Source: DATFVJ01 sp963712955
Lineage (GTDB): Bacteria; Actinomycetota; Actinomycetes; Streptosporangiales; Streptosporangiaceae
Direction of reading: 5' to 3'
NCBI GenBank assembly: GCA_963712955.1
Contig: CAVQKF010000022.1
Coordinates: 62,001 to 126,000 of the forward strand
DNA: 64,000 nt
Shown here in pieces: positions 54,005-63,419 of this stretch. The position numbers were made by a program, and so were the translations under genes. How positions within the stretch are numbered: the first letter of the stretch is position 1; each line of letters starts with the position of its first letter. The notes beneath the pieces were generated by a model. It saw only the letters and a program-made list of their open reading frames with translations, was not told where the DNA came from and did no database searches.

Positions 54005-54097
54005 GTGCCCCCCTTCGACCTGCTGCTGGACATCGTCATCGTGCTGACGGTCGCCTGGACCATGGGCGGTATCGCCCGTCGCCTGGCTGGCCGATGA
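54005..54097 (+). CDS. 30-residue membrane peptide, perhaps a truncated antiporter start
   Basis: GTG at 54005, 24 bp after the halogenase stop, with GGAAAAG upstream. It encodes a single hydrophobic helix (LLLDIVIVLTVAWTMGGIAR) and ends RRLAGR. The sequence resembles the first helix of CPA2/Kef-type cation antiporters, which are often found in halogenase-containing clusters. It is either a small protein or the 5' scrap of a lost antiporter gene. Confidence 0.4.
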   Translation: MPPFDLLLDIVIVLTVAWTMGGIARRLAGR

Positions 54098-54270
54098 GCC
54101 TGAGCTGGCGCTGGCTTACGGCCGCGACGGGCACACTCTGCTGAAAGCGGTGTACGCCGCTGCCGGTATAGTCGACACGCGCAGACGATCGAACAGGGCC
54201 TGCCGGCTGTCTCGACCCCTTGACATTGACGAGGCGACAAACCGGTCCGCCTTCGCCTCACCGGCGACAG

Positions 54271-54819
54271 TTACGCGCTCACCGCTCCAGCAGCTGCGGC
54301 GCCTGCCGCACCGCCAGCGGTCGCCGCGTCGTTCTTTCGAACCATCCGCCAGATTTGCACGAGAGCAACGATCTCCGGGAGTTGGAACACCGGCCGTGCC
54401 AGCACAACGGCGTAGTCGTGCTGGCGGAACGAAACGGCGGAAGTTCGCGGAACCGCGGTCAGGACCGGCGCTCCGTCGACATCTGTGACGATGAAATCAC
54501 GCCTCCAGGCACTGCCATGCACGACGAAGTCGCCACCACGTTCTAGGTGAACTGAGGCACTGGTGCGCATCAGCCGCGTCGTCAGACAGAGCATGGCTCG
54601 CGCCTCGGGCCCGGTCGCCCGCCACGTGGGGGACAGCCCCCACCAGGCCGTTGACGCCTCGCAGAGAACGCGGTCATTCGCGTCGCTGGCGACGAAGCTC
54701 GTTCCCGTCCATCTCGTAGAGATGCGAGCGACCGTGGTGCCGGTCGCGTCCGTCACTGGGAACCGCCCGCCCTGTCTGCGATCCGGGAAGGTGAGGGATG
54801 ACGGTGCCACGTGGATCAT
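54271..54819 (-). CDS. LURP-one-related / scramblase-like domain protein
   Basis: 182 residues from the ATG at 54819, which is 8 bp after GGAGG; an ATG five codons earlier has no site. The Tubby-C-like fold is suggested by repeated short strands: RFPVTDATGTTVARIS, ASVHLERGGDFVVHGSAWRR, DFIVTDVDGAPVLTAV and DYAVVLARPVFQLPEIVALV. Tubby/LURP-one/scramblase-like proteins bind membranes or lipids; the function in bacteria is unknown. The C-terminal ~20 residues are Ala/Gly-rich. It is convergent with the biosynthetic operon. Confidence 0.82.
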   Translation of the reverse strand: MIHVAPSSLTFPDRRQGGRFPVTDATGTTVARISTRWTGTSFVASDANDRVLCEASTAWWGLSPTWRATGPEARAMLCLTTRLMRTSASVHLERGGDFVVHGSAWRRDFIVTDVDGAPVLTAVPRTSAVSFRQHDYAVVLARPVFQLPEIVALVQIWRMVRKNDAATAGGAAGAAAAGAVSA

Positions 54820-55336
54820 GGAAGATGCCTCCATTTCAGTTGCGCTCTGCGGTCAAGCCCAAGGCTGGGTTGGACACTGGCGGAGAAGTCCGGAGAACCG
54901 GTCTACATCCGAGGTGATGCACATCTCGGTGCCTAGTCTGCCTGCGGAGGGCATCGACTGGGAGTGCGCAGCGTCACCGGATGCACTGAACCCTGCACAT
55001 CGACTCGGTGACGTTTGTCATGCGCAAGAGGGCAACTGGCGCCGTTCGCGGACGCCGACGCTCGCTACTCGCATACCGCCGCGCCCTCAGCCCAAAGCCG
55101 ACACCCACCCCGCCGCCAAAACAGCCGCGCGTTACAGGCTCTGTAGGGCGCGTCGGCAACGCGCGAGACACACCCCGCCAGCCCCAGGCGCCCAGATGTC
55201 ATGCCTGCCACCCCTGCCCCCACCCGTGATCTCGTCAGCCACATACCGGGCCATGTACCCAGCGAGAAACATGCCTTATGGACCCAGCGATGACCCATTG
55301 CCTGGGTTCGAATAGCTACTTCGGCGGGCGATCTGC
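54820..55336. other. Intergenic region
   Basis: 517 bp between the LURP-one gene and rpe. Open frames here show no domain, ribosome binding site or neighbour logic. The only signal is the palindromic repeat at 55281-55308 just after rpe. Confidence 0.5.
55281..55308. repeat. Dispersed palindromic repeat, probable rpe terminator
   Basis: GACCCAGCGATGACCCATTG followed by CCTGGGTT is a close relative of the hairpin at 23669-23699, with compensating changes at both ends of the stem. It lies 28 bp beyond the rpe stop. Confidence 0.75.
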
Positions 55337-56035
55337 TCAGATCGGGCGGCGAGAACTCGCCCAAGCCGCGTGTGCGGTAGCTTGTTCCGCCTGGACGCGC
55401 AGCGCCTGCACCGCGCGTGCCGGATCGTCGGCCGAGTAGACGGCCGAGCCTGCCACGAACACGTCGGCTCCCGCGTCCGCGCAGCGCTCGATCGTCTCGC
55501 CGCTCACGCCGCCGTCGACCTGCAGCCACACCGATTCCTCGCGGCCCGCCATGAGCTCACGTGCGCGGCGCACCTTGGGCAGCACGACGTCAAGGAACGG
55601 CTGCCCACCGAATCCCGGCTCGACCGTCATTACGAGCAGCATGTCCATGACGGGCAGCAGATCAGCGTACGGCTCCACCGGGGTCGCCGGGTTGAGGGCG
55701 AGCCCGGCACGCGCGCCCGCGGCACGGATCATCCGCAGCGTCCTGATCGGCGACTGTGCCGCTTCCACATGAATCGTCACATTGCGGGCTCCGGCCTCAG
55801 CGTAGGCGGGTGCCCAGCGATCGGGATCGGTGATCATGAGATGGCAGTCCATGGGCAGGCTTATGTGCTTGAGCAGCGACTCCACCACCGGCAGCCCGAT
55901 CGTGAGATTGGACACGAAGTGGTTGTCCATGACATCGACGTGCAGCCAGTCGGCGGCGCCCGCCACGGCGCGGGCTTCCTCGGCGAGCCGGGCGAAGTCC
56001 GCGGACAGGATACTCGGCGACATTTGAACTGCCAT
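55337..56035 (-). CDS. rpe: Ribulose-phosphate 3-epimerase
   Basis: 232 residues. It epimerises ribulose-5-phosphate to xylulose-5-phosphate in the pentose phosphate pathway. MSPSILSADFARLAEE is the typical start; WLHVDVMDNHF holds the metal-binding histidine and catalytic aspartate; MDCHLMI, MTVEPGFGGQPF and VDGGVS complete the site. It is the last gene of the priA-to-rpe minus-strand group, 208 bp after rsmB. Confidence 0.97.
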   Translation of the reverse strand: MAVQMSPSILSADFARLAEEARAVAGAADWLHVDVMDNHFVSNLTIGLPVVESLLKHISLPMDCHLMITDPDRWAPAYAEAGARNVTIHVEAAQSPIRTLRMIRAAGARAGLALNPATPVEPYADLLPVMDMLLVMTVEPGFGGQPFLDVVLPKVRRARELMAGREESVWLQVDGGVSGETIERCADAGADVFVAGSAVYSADDPARAVQALRVQAEQATAHAAWASSRRPI

Positions 56036-56243
56036 CGTCTTCGATTCTAGAGGTGGTGCGGGGGCCGCTCCTCACCCGCCGGGGTGAATGCCCGCCCGCG
56101 CCTCTCACCCGGCAGGGCGCTCCGCGTGGCCGGCCTATACGCCGGATACCAACTGGCCCACCCGGCGGCCCCGTCGCGCGCTGGATCGAAAGACGTGCCC
56201 TGACCGGCCCGCTCGCCACCAGCCACAACCCGCCCGCCTGTGC

Positions 56244-57824
56244 TCACGCGTCGCGGCGCAAAAGGGCAAGGAAGATGGCATCGGTTCCGTGCAGGTGCGG
56301 CCAGAACTGTGCGTAGCGGCCCGGGACAGCAACGGGCGGGTCAGCGCCGGACAGGTCGGCACCGGCCGGGCGAGCAGGCCTTCGCGGGCTGCGCAACCCG
56401 TCCGCGCTGAGCCCATCCGCGCCGAGCCCTGACCCGCTGTGCCTGGCGCCGCCGTGCCTGGCGCCGCCGTGGGCCGGCACGGCGGAGAGCACCGCCGGAG
56501 CGTCGAGCACCGTGAAACTGGCCACGGCAGCCATCACGTCCTCGACAACGCGGCGGGTCTCTTCGATATGCGGCGAACAGGTCACGTACGCCACCACCCC
56601 ACCCGGCCGCACTGACGCGAGCGCGGCCCTGAGCAGCCGGCGCTGCAGCGCGCCGAGCCCGGCGACGTCCCGTGGCCTGCGCCGCCAGCGCGCCTCGGGG
56701 CGCCGGCGCAGAGCGCCAAGCCCTGAGCAGGGAACGTCGGCGAGCACACGGTCGAAGGCACCAGGCCGCCACGGCGGCGACGTGCCATCCCCTACGACAA
56801 TCCGCCCAGCGCCGCCCGCGCCGCCGGCCACCCGGCCCGCTCCGCCCGCAGCCCGGCCGGCCATCGCGGCCCGCGCGAGGGCCGCGCGGTGCGGCTGAAC
56901 GTCCGCCGCGAGCAGCCGGGCACCGCGCCCGGCGGCCATTCCCGCGAGCAGGCTCGCCTTGCCGCCTGGTCCCGCGCACATATCAAGCCACAGGCGGTCC
57001 GGCCCGGTAAGCACGGCACCCGCGAGCGCGAGTGCCGCAAGCTGGCTAGCCTCATCCTGTACCGCGGCCCTGCCATCCGCCACGGCGGGGATGTCCGCAG
57101 GGTTTCCTTCCTGCAGGTAAGCGCCGTACGGTGACCACCGCGCCTGGATGGCGCCAGCGGTCGCGAATTCGCCTGGCACGGCCTGGCCCGGCTTGGCAAG
57201 CAACGTGACCCCTGGGCGGCTGTTGTCCGCGACAAGCAGCGCCTCCGTCTCGGCAAGCTCCCCACCCGGCTCCTCGCCGAGCGCGGCGGACATCGCAGCC
57301 ACGACCCAGCGCGGGTGACTGTGGGTGACCGCGAGGTGCCCGACAAGATCGTCGCCACGGCTGGGCGCGACGATCGCAAGCCAGGCATCACGGTCACGTG
57401 TCGCGACCCTGCGCAAAATCGCGTTCACGAACCCGGATGGCCGCGCCCCGGCCACGTCCTTAGCCAGGTCCACGCTGGCTGCCACGGCGGCGTGCGCGGG
57501 GATCCTGGTTGCCAGCAGCTGATGCACGCCCAGCCGCAGCACCTCACGCAGCGCAGGGTCAATGCGGCTGACCGGCCGGTCCGAGCACACGTCGATCACC
57601 GCGTCATAGCTACCCTGGCCACGCAGCGTCCCGTAGGTCAGTTCTGTGGCGAGCGCGGCGTCGCGCCCGGTGAGCCCACGCTCGGCAAGCAGCGCAGGAA
57701 GCAGCAGGTTGGCGTAGGCATCGCGTTGCGCCACCGCGCGCAGCACGTCGTACGCCGTACGCCGCGCAGGGTCGGCCCGGCGCCTCGTTTCCGGTAGGCT
57801 CACGTCAGCCCAGCCGTTCGTCAC
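56244..57824 (-). CDS. rsmB: 16S rRNA (cytosine-967-C5)-methyltransferase
   Basis: 526 residues from a GTG at 57824. Residues ~20-150 are the NusB-like RNA-binding domain (RTAYDVLRAVAQRDAYANLL, LRLGVHQLLATRIPAHAAV). The Rossmann domain has DMCAGPGGK (SAM), DVPCSGLGALRRRPEARWRR with one active-site cysteine and VTCSPHIEE with the other. Two low-complexity insertions are unusual: a Gly/Ala-rich stretch (GRAAGGAGRVAGGAGGAG) and a His/Gly repeat (HGGARHGGARHSGSG). They are in frame and probably loops. The gene overlaps fmt by 20 bp. Confidence 0.95.
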   Translation of the reverse strand: MTNGWADVSLPETRRRADPARRTAYDVLRAVAQRDAYANLLLPALLAERGLTGRDAALATELTYGTLRGQGSYDAVIDVCSDRPVSRIDPALREVLRLGVHQLLATRIPAHAAVAASVDLAKDVAGARPSGFVNAILRRVATRDRDAWLAIVAPSRGDDLVGHLAVTHSHPRWVVAAMSAALGEEPGGELAETEALLVADNSRPGVTLLAKPGQAVPGEFATAGAIQARWSPYGAYLQEGNPADIPAVADGRAAVQDEASQLAALALAGAVLTGPDRLWLDMCAGPGGKASLLAGMAAGRGARLLAADVQPHRAALARAAMAGRAAGGAGRVAGGAGGAGRIVVGDGTSPPWRPGAFDRVLADVPCSGLGALRRRPEARWRRRPRDVAGLGALQRRLLRAALASVRPGGVVAYVTCSPHIEETRRVVEDVMAAVASFTVLDAPAVLSAVPAHGGARHGGARHSGSGLGADGLSADGLRSPRRPARPAGADLSGADPPVAVPGRYAQFWPHLHGTDAIFLALLRRDA

Positions 57825-58895
57825 CGGAAAGCCGCAGCCCGCGTGCCCATTCGATGGCCCCCATCAGGCGCTTTCCCTCGGGCTGCACCCCGCCGAGTGC
57901 GACAGGCCACGTGCCGGTGCCCACGAGCACCTGGTCGCGGATGACACGCAGCTCGCCCGGCGCAAGCGCACATACATCCAGCCCAGCCGCGCCTGGGCCA
58001 GCCGCGCCCGGGCCAGCCGCTTCTGGGCCACTCGCTTCCGGACCACCCGCTTCCGGACCACCCGCTTCCAGACCGTCCGCGCCTGGCTCACCGCGGGCTC
58101 CAGCGCCTGGCGCGGCCCCGTCCTGCGCGGGCACAAGGCTGACAGGGCCGAGCTTGACCCGCGTGCTTCGCAGCACCGTCCACCCGCCCGGATGGGGAGT
58201 ACACGCCCGGATGAGCCTATCCACCGCCACCGCGCCGCGTGTCCAGTCCACCCGGGCGTCCTGAGGTGTGATCTTGGGCGCGCGACTGACCCCGTCGGCA
58301 GGCTGTGGCCGCGCCACCAGCTGCCCCGACTCGATCCCGTCCAGCGTGATCACGAGCAGATGGGAGCCGACCACGGCAAGGCGGATGAGCAGGTCACCCG
58401 CGGTGTCCTGGGGCCGGATCGGCTCGGTCAGCACGCCAAACACCGGGCCGGCATCGACTTCCTCTACGATCCGGAACGCGGTCGCACCTGTGATGTCGTC
58501 CCCGTGCAGGATGGCGTGCTGTACCGGCGCCGCACCACGCCAGGCGGGCAGCAGCGAGAAGTGCAGGTTGATCCAGCCGTGGCCCGGGATGTCCAGCACG
58601 ACCCGGGGCAGCAGTGCTCCGTACGCGACAACGGGGCAGCAGTCCGGGCCGATCTGGCGCAGCCGGTCAATGAAGGCAGGGTCGCGTGCCTTCTGCGGCG
58701 TGAGCACCTCGAGGCCGACCTCGCGCGCGCGGACCGCGACAGGGCTCGGTGTCACAAGCGGCCTGCCCCGGAACTGCCCCGCCCTGCCGGGGCGTCGGGC
58801 CGGGTAACAACCGCCACCACCTCGTGCCGCGAGCCAAGCAGTGCATCGAGCGCCGGCACCGCAGCGTCTGGGGTGCCCGCGAATACCAGGCGCAT
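57805..58895 (-). pseudogene. fmt: Methionyl-tRNA formyltransferase, apparent single-base frameshift
   Basis: The ATG at 58895 lies 4 bp after def and begins MRLVFAGTPDAAVPALDALL, then EVVAVVTRPDAPAGRG, the Fmt N-terminus. It hits a stop 13 bp before 58755. The rest, LVTPSPVAVRAREVGLEVL, NLHFSLLPAWRGAAPVQ (formyl-folate site) and EEVDAGPVF, is in another frame to 57805. Adding one base in the G/C run at 58777-58786 restores QFRGRPLVTPSP. Fmt formylates initiator Met-tRNA and is rarely lost, so a sequencing or assembly error is as likely as a real mutation. A 15 bp minisatellite lies in the C-terminal domain. Confidence 0.9.
57981..58085. repeat. In-frame 15 bp minisatellite within fmt, seven units
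   Basis: Seven imperfect units of the type GGCCAGCCGCGCCTG encode repeated five-residue blocks (such as GPEAA, GPEAG, GPGAA) between the catalytic and C-terminal domains of Fmt. Unit length is a multiple of three, so copy-number change keeps the frame. Confidence 0.92.
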
Positions 58896-58899
58896 AGCG

Positions 58900-59445
58900 C
58901 TACAGTGCCTTACCGAGTGTCGGGTGCGGCGAGGCTTTGACGGCCGGTACCGGCTCGCCGAACCACTCGGCTTCCCTGATCGCTTTCATCGCGAGCTTGC
59001 GCTGCTCGGGGTCGAGCCTGTCGATGAACAGCACGCCGTCCAGATGGTCGGTCTCGTGCTGCGCGCAGCGGGCGAGCAGCGACGTGCCTTCCAGGGTGAC
59101 CGGTTCGCCGTGCATGTTGAATCCCTTGGCCACGGCGCGAAGCGCCCGTTTCGTCGGGAAGGCGAGTCCGGGGATCGACAGGCAGCCCTCCTCCCCGGTC
59201 TCATCCTCGTCGGACAGATCTAGTGAGGGGTTGATCAGATGGCCAAGATCATCCTCAACGTGGTAGGTGAACACCCGCACGCCGACGCCGATCTGGGGCG
59301 CGGCGAGCCCTGTGCCCGGAGCGTCGAGCATCGTGTCGGTGAGATCCTTGACCAGCCTGCGGAGCTCGGCGTCGAAATCACGGACCGGCTCGGCCGGGGT
59401 GCGCAGCACCGGGTCCCCGAAAAGACGGATCGGCTTGACGGCCAC
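58900..59445 (-). CDS. def: Peptide deformylase
   Basis: 181 residues. All three deformylase motifs are present: GTGLAAPQ (residues 44-51), EGCLS with C88, and QHETDHLDG with H130, E131 and H134 as iron/zinc ligands and catalytic glutamate. It removes the formyl group added by Fmt, and the two genes are only 4 bp apart, the classical def-fmt pair. The DEDETGEEG acidic stretch before motif 2 is common in actinobacteria. Confidence 0.97.
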   Translation of the reverse strand: MAVKPIRLFGDPVLRTPAEPVRDFDAELRRLVKDLTDTMLDAPGTGLAAPQIGVGVRVFTYHVEDDLGHLINPSLDLSDEDETGEEGCLSIPGLAFPTKRALRAVAKGFNMHGEPVTLEGTSLLARCAQHETDHLDGVLFIDRLDPEQRKLAMKAIREAEWFGEPVPAVKASPHPTLGKAL

Positions 59446-59617
59446 GATAGATCCTCCCGACGGCTCACGCGATGCGCCGCGTCAAGTTTACGGGCACCCA
59501 GCGCCACGGTGGCCAGCCCGGACAGAGCGCGGGTTGGCCCGCGGCAGCGGTGGCCAGCCGGGCAATGCGTGTTGCCCGGCCGCGCAGCCAGTCACGAGGC
59601 GCGGCCAGTGGCGCCGG

Positions 59618-60967
59618 TCACCGCGCACGGCCGGCGCCGAGATGCCGTGATCGTGCCTTGAACGCGGCCTTTCGTGCCGCCTTGGCGACGCCCGGATGCG
59701 GGTGGTGCTCGGTGAGCGTGGTGAGCAGCGCGATGAGGTCCGGATGCGCTACCTGCCAGAGCCCGCCCACAAGTTCGGCTTGCTCGGCCGCAGGAAGGTC
59801 GGGCAGCAGCTCGGCCGCGACCGCTCCAGGGGCGGCCTCCTCGAGCAGCCCGGCTCCGAGATCCACGAGTAGCCAGGCCTTCTCCGCTGGGCTCAGGTCC
59901 GCCTGGACACCATGCTCGCGCAGCCAGATGGCCGCGTGCGGCCGGAGCACCGGGTCGTCAAGAGCCGACCGCACGAGCGGTATCACCTGTTCGCCGAGGC
60001 GGTCGATGATCGCGAAGGCGGCGCCGCGCGCGCCGGGCGAGGATGTACTCGCCGCGTGGAGAAGCTCGATCGCTGCCTCCTGCGGCGTGCGCCCCGCGAG
60101 CCACACGGCGATCTCGATTTCACCGTCCTCGGCGTCGTAGCCAGCAAGGCCCATCAGCAGGCCGACCGCACCAGAAGATGCGGCGCAGCCGAGGACTGGC
60201 GCGGAGAAGCCAGCCGCGATCAGGCGGTCCCGCATTCCAGCAGCGCCCAGGGCGGTCAGCGCGACGGTGAGCTGGTCGTCCTCGTCGTCAACGCCGAGCT
60301 CCGCGACGCCCAGATCGGCGAGCACCTCAAGGGCCTGCGACATCCGCGCCCTCGAATCGGGCGGCGCGGCGCGCCGCCTGGCCCTGCGCACGCGCGTCGC
60401 GGCGGTCGCGGCGGCGAACGCCTCGGCGAGAGCATCCATCCGGAGCGGCGTGCCCGCCGCGTACAGCAGGGTCGCCAGGCCCTCCAGTTCCTCGCTCACC
60501 TCGGTGGGGCCGCAGCACAGGACGGCGTCAAGCGCTCCCCGCCACGCGGCGAGCAGCCCGTTGGCGTCATGGCCACGCAGCGCGCCTTGACGCGCCGATG
60601 CCCGGTTGCCTGAAATCGAGATGAGGCCGGCCCCGACGGCCGCGTGCCATAGCAGGTCGAGCTCACGCACATCGCCGGCACTGCGGATGCGGTCACCGCC
60701 CGGCAGGCCCGCCTGGCCTTCACTGGTTATCTCAAGATCGGCGATGACTGCGACGGCATCGGCCAGCCGTAGCCGGCCACGTGCGGTCAGCTGCCTGTCG
60801 GTACCCATCCAGCGGGCCAGCCGCCCCGCCTCACGCAGCAGCGGCGCCGCGAGAACCGCGGCGGCGAGCTCGTGCACTGGCGCGATCCGCACCGCGGGCA
60901 GCACAGGGCCCGCGCCGCCAGCCGGCGGCATGCGTGCTGTGCGAGTGAGTGACGCCCTTCGGCCCAC
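59618..60967 (-). CDS. Hypothetical protein between priA and def
   Basis: 449 residues, not recognised. It is helical, with alanine/leucine-rich amphipathic segments, a winged-helix-like middle (ALEVLADLGVAELGVDDEDD), and a C-terminal region resembling HEAT repeats (GEQVIPLVRSALDDPVLRPH, then LIALLTTLTEHHPHPGVAKA ending in a basic tail). Position inside a housekeeping operon suggests an information-processing role, but nothing catalytic is visible. The start is uncertain over the first ~25 residues. Confidence 0.75.
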   Translation of the reverse strand: MGRRASLTRTARMPPAGGAGPVLPAVRIAPVHELAAAVLAAPLLREAGRLARWMGTDRQLTARGRLRLADAVAVIADLEITSEGQAGLPGGDRIRSAGDVRELDLLWHAAVGAGLISISGNRASARQGALRGHDANGLLAAWRGALDAVLCCGPTEVSEELEGLATLLYAAGTPLRMDALAEAFAAATAATRVRRARRRAAPPDSRARMSQALEVLADLGVAELGVDDEDDQLTVALTALGAAGMRDRLIAAGFSAPVLGCAASSGAVGLLMGLAGYDAEDGEIEIAVWLAGRTPQEAAIELLHAASTSSPGARGAAFAIIDRLGEQVIPLVRSALDDPVLRPHAAIWLREHGVQADLSPAEKAWLLVDLGAGLLEEAAPGAVAAELLPDLPAAEQAELVGGLWQVAHPDLIALLTTLTEHHPHPGVAKAARKAAFKARSRHLGAGRAR

Positions 60968-61349
60968 CCAAGCACCCTATGGCCTCGGCACGGGCTACGT
61001 GTCGCGCCGCGCAGCCGTCGCGGCACGCGAATGGCCAGAAACCGGGTTCAAATGCGTTACCCAGTCACGCTGATGCCCGCGTATCGCTTCAGGAGGCAGG
61101 CTCGGGTCGCGTGCCCGCGATTTTCCGTGATCGCAGCTGTTCTGTGGATGGTCATGATCAGCGTGAATCTGACTCGCTTTCAAGCGCAATTCAGCGCTCT
61201 TGTGGCCTGTCCACAGGTCGGGTGGAACCCGGAGTCGTCGTTGATCTCAGGCTGGCCTGCAGCCGGGGCCGCGATCTTGCAGAGCGCGAGCTAAACGACA
61301 GCCTCGTGCAGACAGAGGATTCACCGCGATCATGGTCGTGGCCAGTGCG
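60968..61349. other. Intergenic region between priA and the hypothetical gene
   Basis: 382 bp; no domain-bearing frame, no clear stem-loop, no tRNA. A GGTTCAAAT near 61047 mimics a tRNA T-loop but lacks pairing arms. Confidence 0.5.
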
Positions 61350-63419
61350 TCACAACAGCTCAAGCGGGTCGACCTGCACGCGGAGCCGTTCGGGATCCTT
61401 GTGGGCCGACCGTGCGGCTTGAGCGTCAGCGAGGGCGCGCGCGAGCTGCATGCCCGCCTGCCGCGGTACCCGCACGAGCGCACGGTACGGCTCGCCTTCC
61501 GTCCGCCGGTCACGGCTGACGGGCTGTGCCTGGCTGGAGGGACGACCCCCTGCGGCGCCCCGCCCAAAAGGAACTGGCACGGGCCCGAGGATCTCGCCGC
61601 CGTCCGGGAGTCGCAGGCCGCTCAGCAGCTTGTGCACGGCCTCGGCGCTGCCGGTGACCGACGCCATCCGGACCGCGGGCGGGAAACCGAGCTCGGCCCG
61701 TTCAGAAAGCTCCCGCTGTGCGTGCGTGACCGGGTCCCAGCGGATGAGCGCCTGGACGGCGGGCAGCGCCGCGTCGGCGAGCACCACCACCGTGCCGCCG
61801 TCCGAGCGCGGGCGCACGAGTGCGGCTGCGTTCGTCCACCTGCGCAGCGCCTCCTCGCCGGCGCGCAGGTCGGCACGGCCAAGCAGGGCCTGCGCGTCGA
61901 GCAGCAACGCCGCGGCGTAGCCGCCGTCCGCGGCAGGCTCGGCTCCCGGGGTCGCGACCACGAGCGCGGGCCCAGCCGGCACGCAGCCGAGCCGTCCGTC
62001 GCCGCCCGACATGCGGACGACGGCGGACGGGAACGCGCGGCCGAGCTCTTCCGCGGTACGCCGAACGCCGGTGGCCAGGGCACGGATCTCGGCGGCCTGG
62101 CATCGCGGGCACCGCCAGTCTGCCGCGAGGCGGCCACACCACCTGCAGCGCGCCGACGCGTGCGCCGACTCGAGCGTCAGCGGTCCACCGCAGCCGGCGC
62201 AGCGGGCCTGCTCACGGCAGCGCGCGCAGCCGATCGCCGCGAGGTAGCCGCGCCGTGGCACCTGCACGAGCACCGGGCCGCGCGTCAGCGCCTCCCTTGC
62301 CGCCCGCAGGGCGATACTCGGCAGCCGGGCAGCACGTGCGGCCTCGTCCCTGGCCAGCTCGCTGTCGTCACCGGCCGCGCGAATCTCGGGCAAGTGGCGG
62401 CGGACCTCCGTCCGCTCCGCGCGGAGCGTGCGCGCCCAGCCGGCCATGGCGAGCTGGGTCATCTCCGCAGTGCGGGAGAAACCGCCGATCAGCGCCGCCG
62501 CACCGGACCGGTGGGCGCGGAGCGCGAGCACCTCCCTCGCGTGTGGGTAGGGCGCGCGCCGTTCCGCGTGCAGATCGTCGCCGTCGTCCCAGAGCACGAC
62601 CAGCCCGAGATCACGCACAGGTGCGAACATCGCGGACCTGGTGCCCACGACCACGCGGACGCTGCCGCGCGCAACGGCAAGCCAGCGTTCGTAGCGCTTC
62701 GCGGGACCAAGGTCCGCGCTCAGGGCGACGTGCCGGTCAGGGCCGAGCTCCAACGTGAGAGCCGCGTCGACGCGCGCCAGGTCGGCGGCCTCGGGTACGA
62801 CGACGACCGCGCCACGGCCCGCCGAGGCGGCCGCGGCGACCGCGACGGCGATGGCCTGCGGCCACCCCTGACCTGGCAGCGCGGACCATGCGGCGCGCGG
62901 CGAGCGGCCGGCTGCGATGGCGGCGAGGAACGCGGCGCCCGTGGGGTACTGCGCCCATGGGCCTGGATCCGGTGCGCGGTAGCCCCCGGACGGCCCCACG
63001 ACCTGGCCGGATGGCTGCGACTCCGTGGCGGCGTGGCGCGGCGGTATCGCGAGCCGTAGCACGTCGGCGAGCGTGCCAGCGTAGTGGTCCGCGACCGCAC
63101 GGGCGAGCCCCGCGATCTCGGAGGTGAGCACCGGCTCCGTGGAAACGACCCGGTCGAGGAACGCGAGCCGCCCAGGGTGACCGCTAGTGTCCGCACGCTC
63201 GAGCAGGTAGCCGTCTGACAGCTTGCCCGCGAACCTGACACGCACCCGGCATCCGGGCACGGCAGCGGCGGCGAACTGCTGCGGAACGAGATAGTCGAAT
63301 GGCCGGTCAAGGTGGGCAAGCGGGACGTCGACGGCTACCCGGGCAACCGGCAGCTCCGCCGCTTGTGTTCGCACGGACGGCTGGCGGGGCCGCCGCCTGG
63401 TTGGCACAACCTGAGGCAC
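61350..63419 (-). CDS. priA: Primosomal protein N' (PriA), helicase motifs lost
   Basis: 689 residues from a GTG at 63419. The N-terminal DNA-binding domain (VARVAVDVPLAHLDRPFDYL) and the eight-cysteine zinc region (CARCREQARCAGCGGPL ... CRWCGRLAADWRCPRC) are conserved. The Walker A site is replaced by a sequence without GKT (SALPGQGWPQAIA), and the DEAH box reads VLWDDGDD. Actinobacterial PriA proteins are commonly reported as ATPase-deficient in this way, so this is lineage-typical and not decay. It would assemble replication restart complexes. First gene of the priA-rpe group. Confidence 0.92.
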   Translation of the reverse strand: MPQVVPTRRRPRQPSVRTQAAELPVARVAVDVPLAHLDRPFDYLVPQQFAAAAVPGCRVRVRFAGKLSDGYLLERADTSGHPGRLAFLDRVVSTEPVLTSEIAGLARAVADHYAGTLADVLRLAIPPRHAATESQPSGQVVGPSGGYRAPDPGPWAQYPTGAAFLAAIAAGRSPRAAWSALPGQGWPQAIAVAVAAAASAGRGAVVVVPEAADLARVDAALTLELGPDRHVALSADLGPAKRYERWLAVARGSVRVVVGTRSAMFAPVRDLGLVVLWDDGDDLHAERRAPYPHAREVLALRAHRSGAAALIGGFSRTAEMTQLAMAGWARTLRAERTEVRRHLPEIRAAGDDSELARDEAARAARLPSIALRAAREALTRGPVLVQVPRRGYLAAIGCARCREQARCAGCGGPLTLESAHASARCRWCGRLAADWRCPRCQAAEIRALATGVRRTAEELGRAFPSAVVRMSGGDGRLGCVPAGPALVVATPGAEPAADGGYAAALLLDAQALLGRADLRAGEEALRRWTNAAALVRPRSDGGTVVVLADAALPAVQALIRWDPVTHAQRELSERAELGFPPAVRMASVTGSAEAVHKLLSGLRLPDGGEILGPVPVPFGRGAAGGRPSSQAQPVSRDRRTEGEPYRALVRVPRQAGMQLARALADAQAARSAHKDPERLRVQVDPLELL

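Noticed and set aside
61030..61090. tRNA gene suggested by GGTTCAAAT
   Set aside because: No T-arm or acceptor pairing, no anticodon arm in the preceding 60 bp.
61350..63419. PriA regarded as a decayed helicase pseudogene
   Set aside because: Loss of Walker A and DEAH residues is usual in actinobacterial PriA; the frame is intact and the zinc cysteines are conserved.
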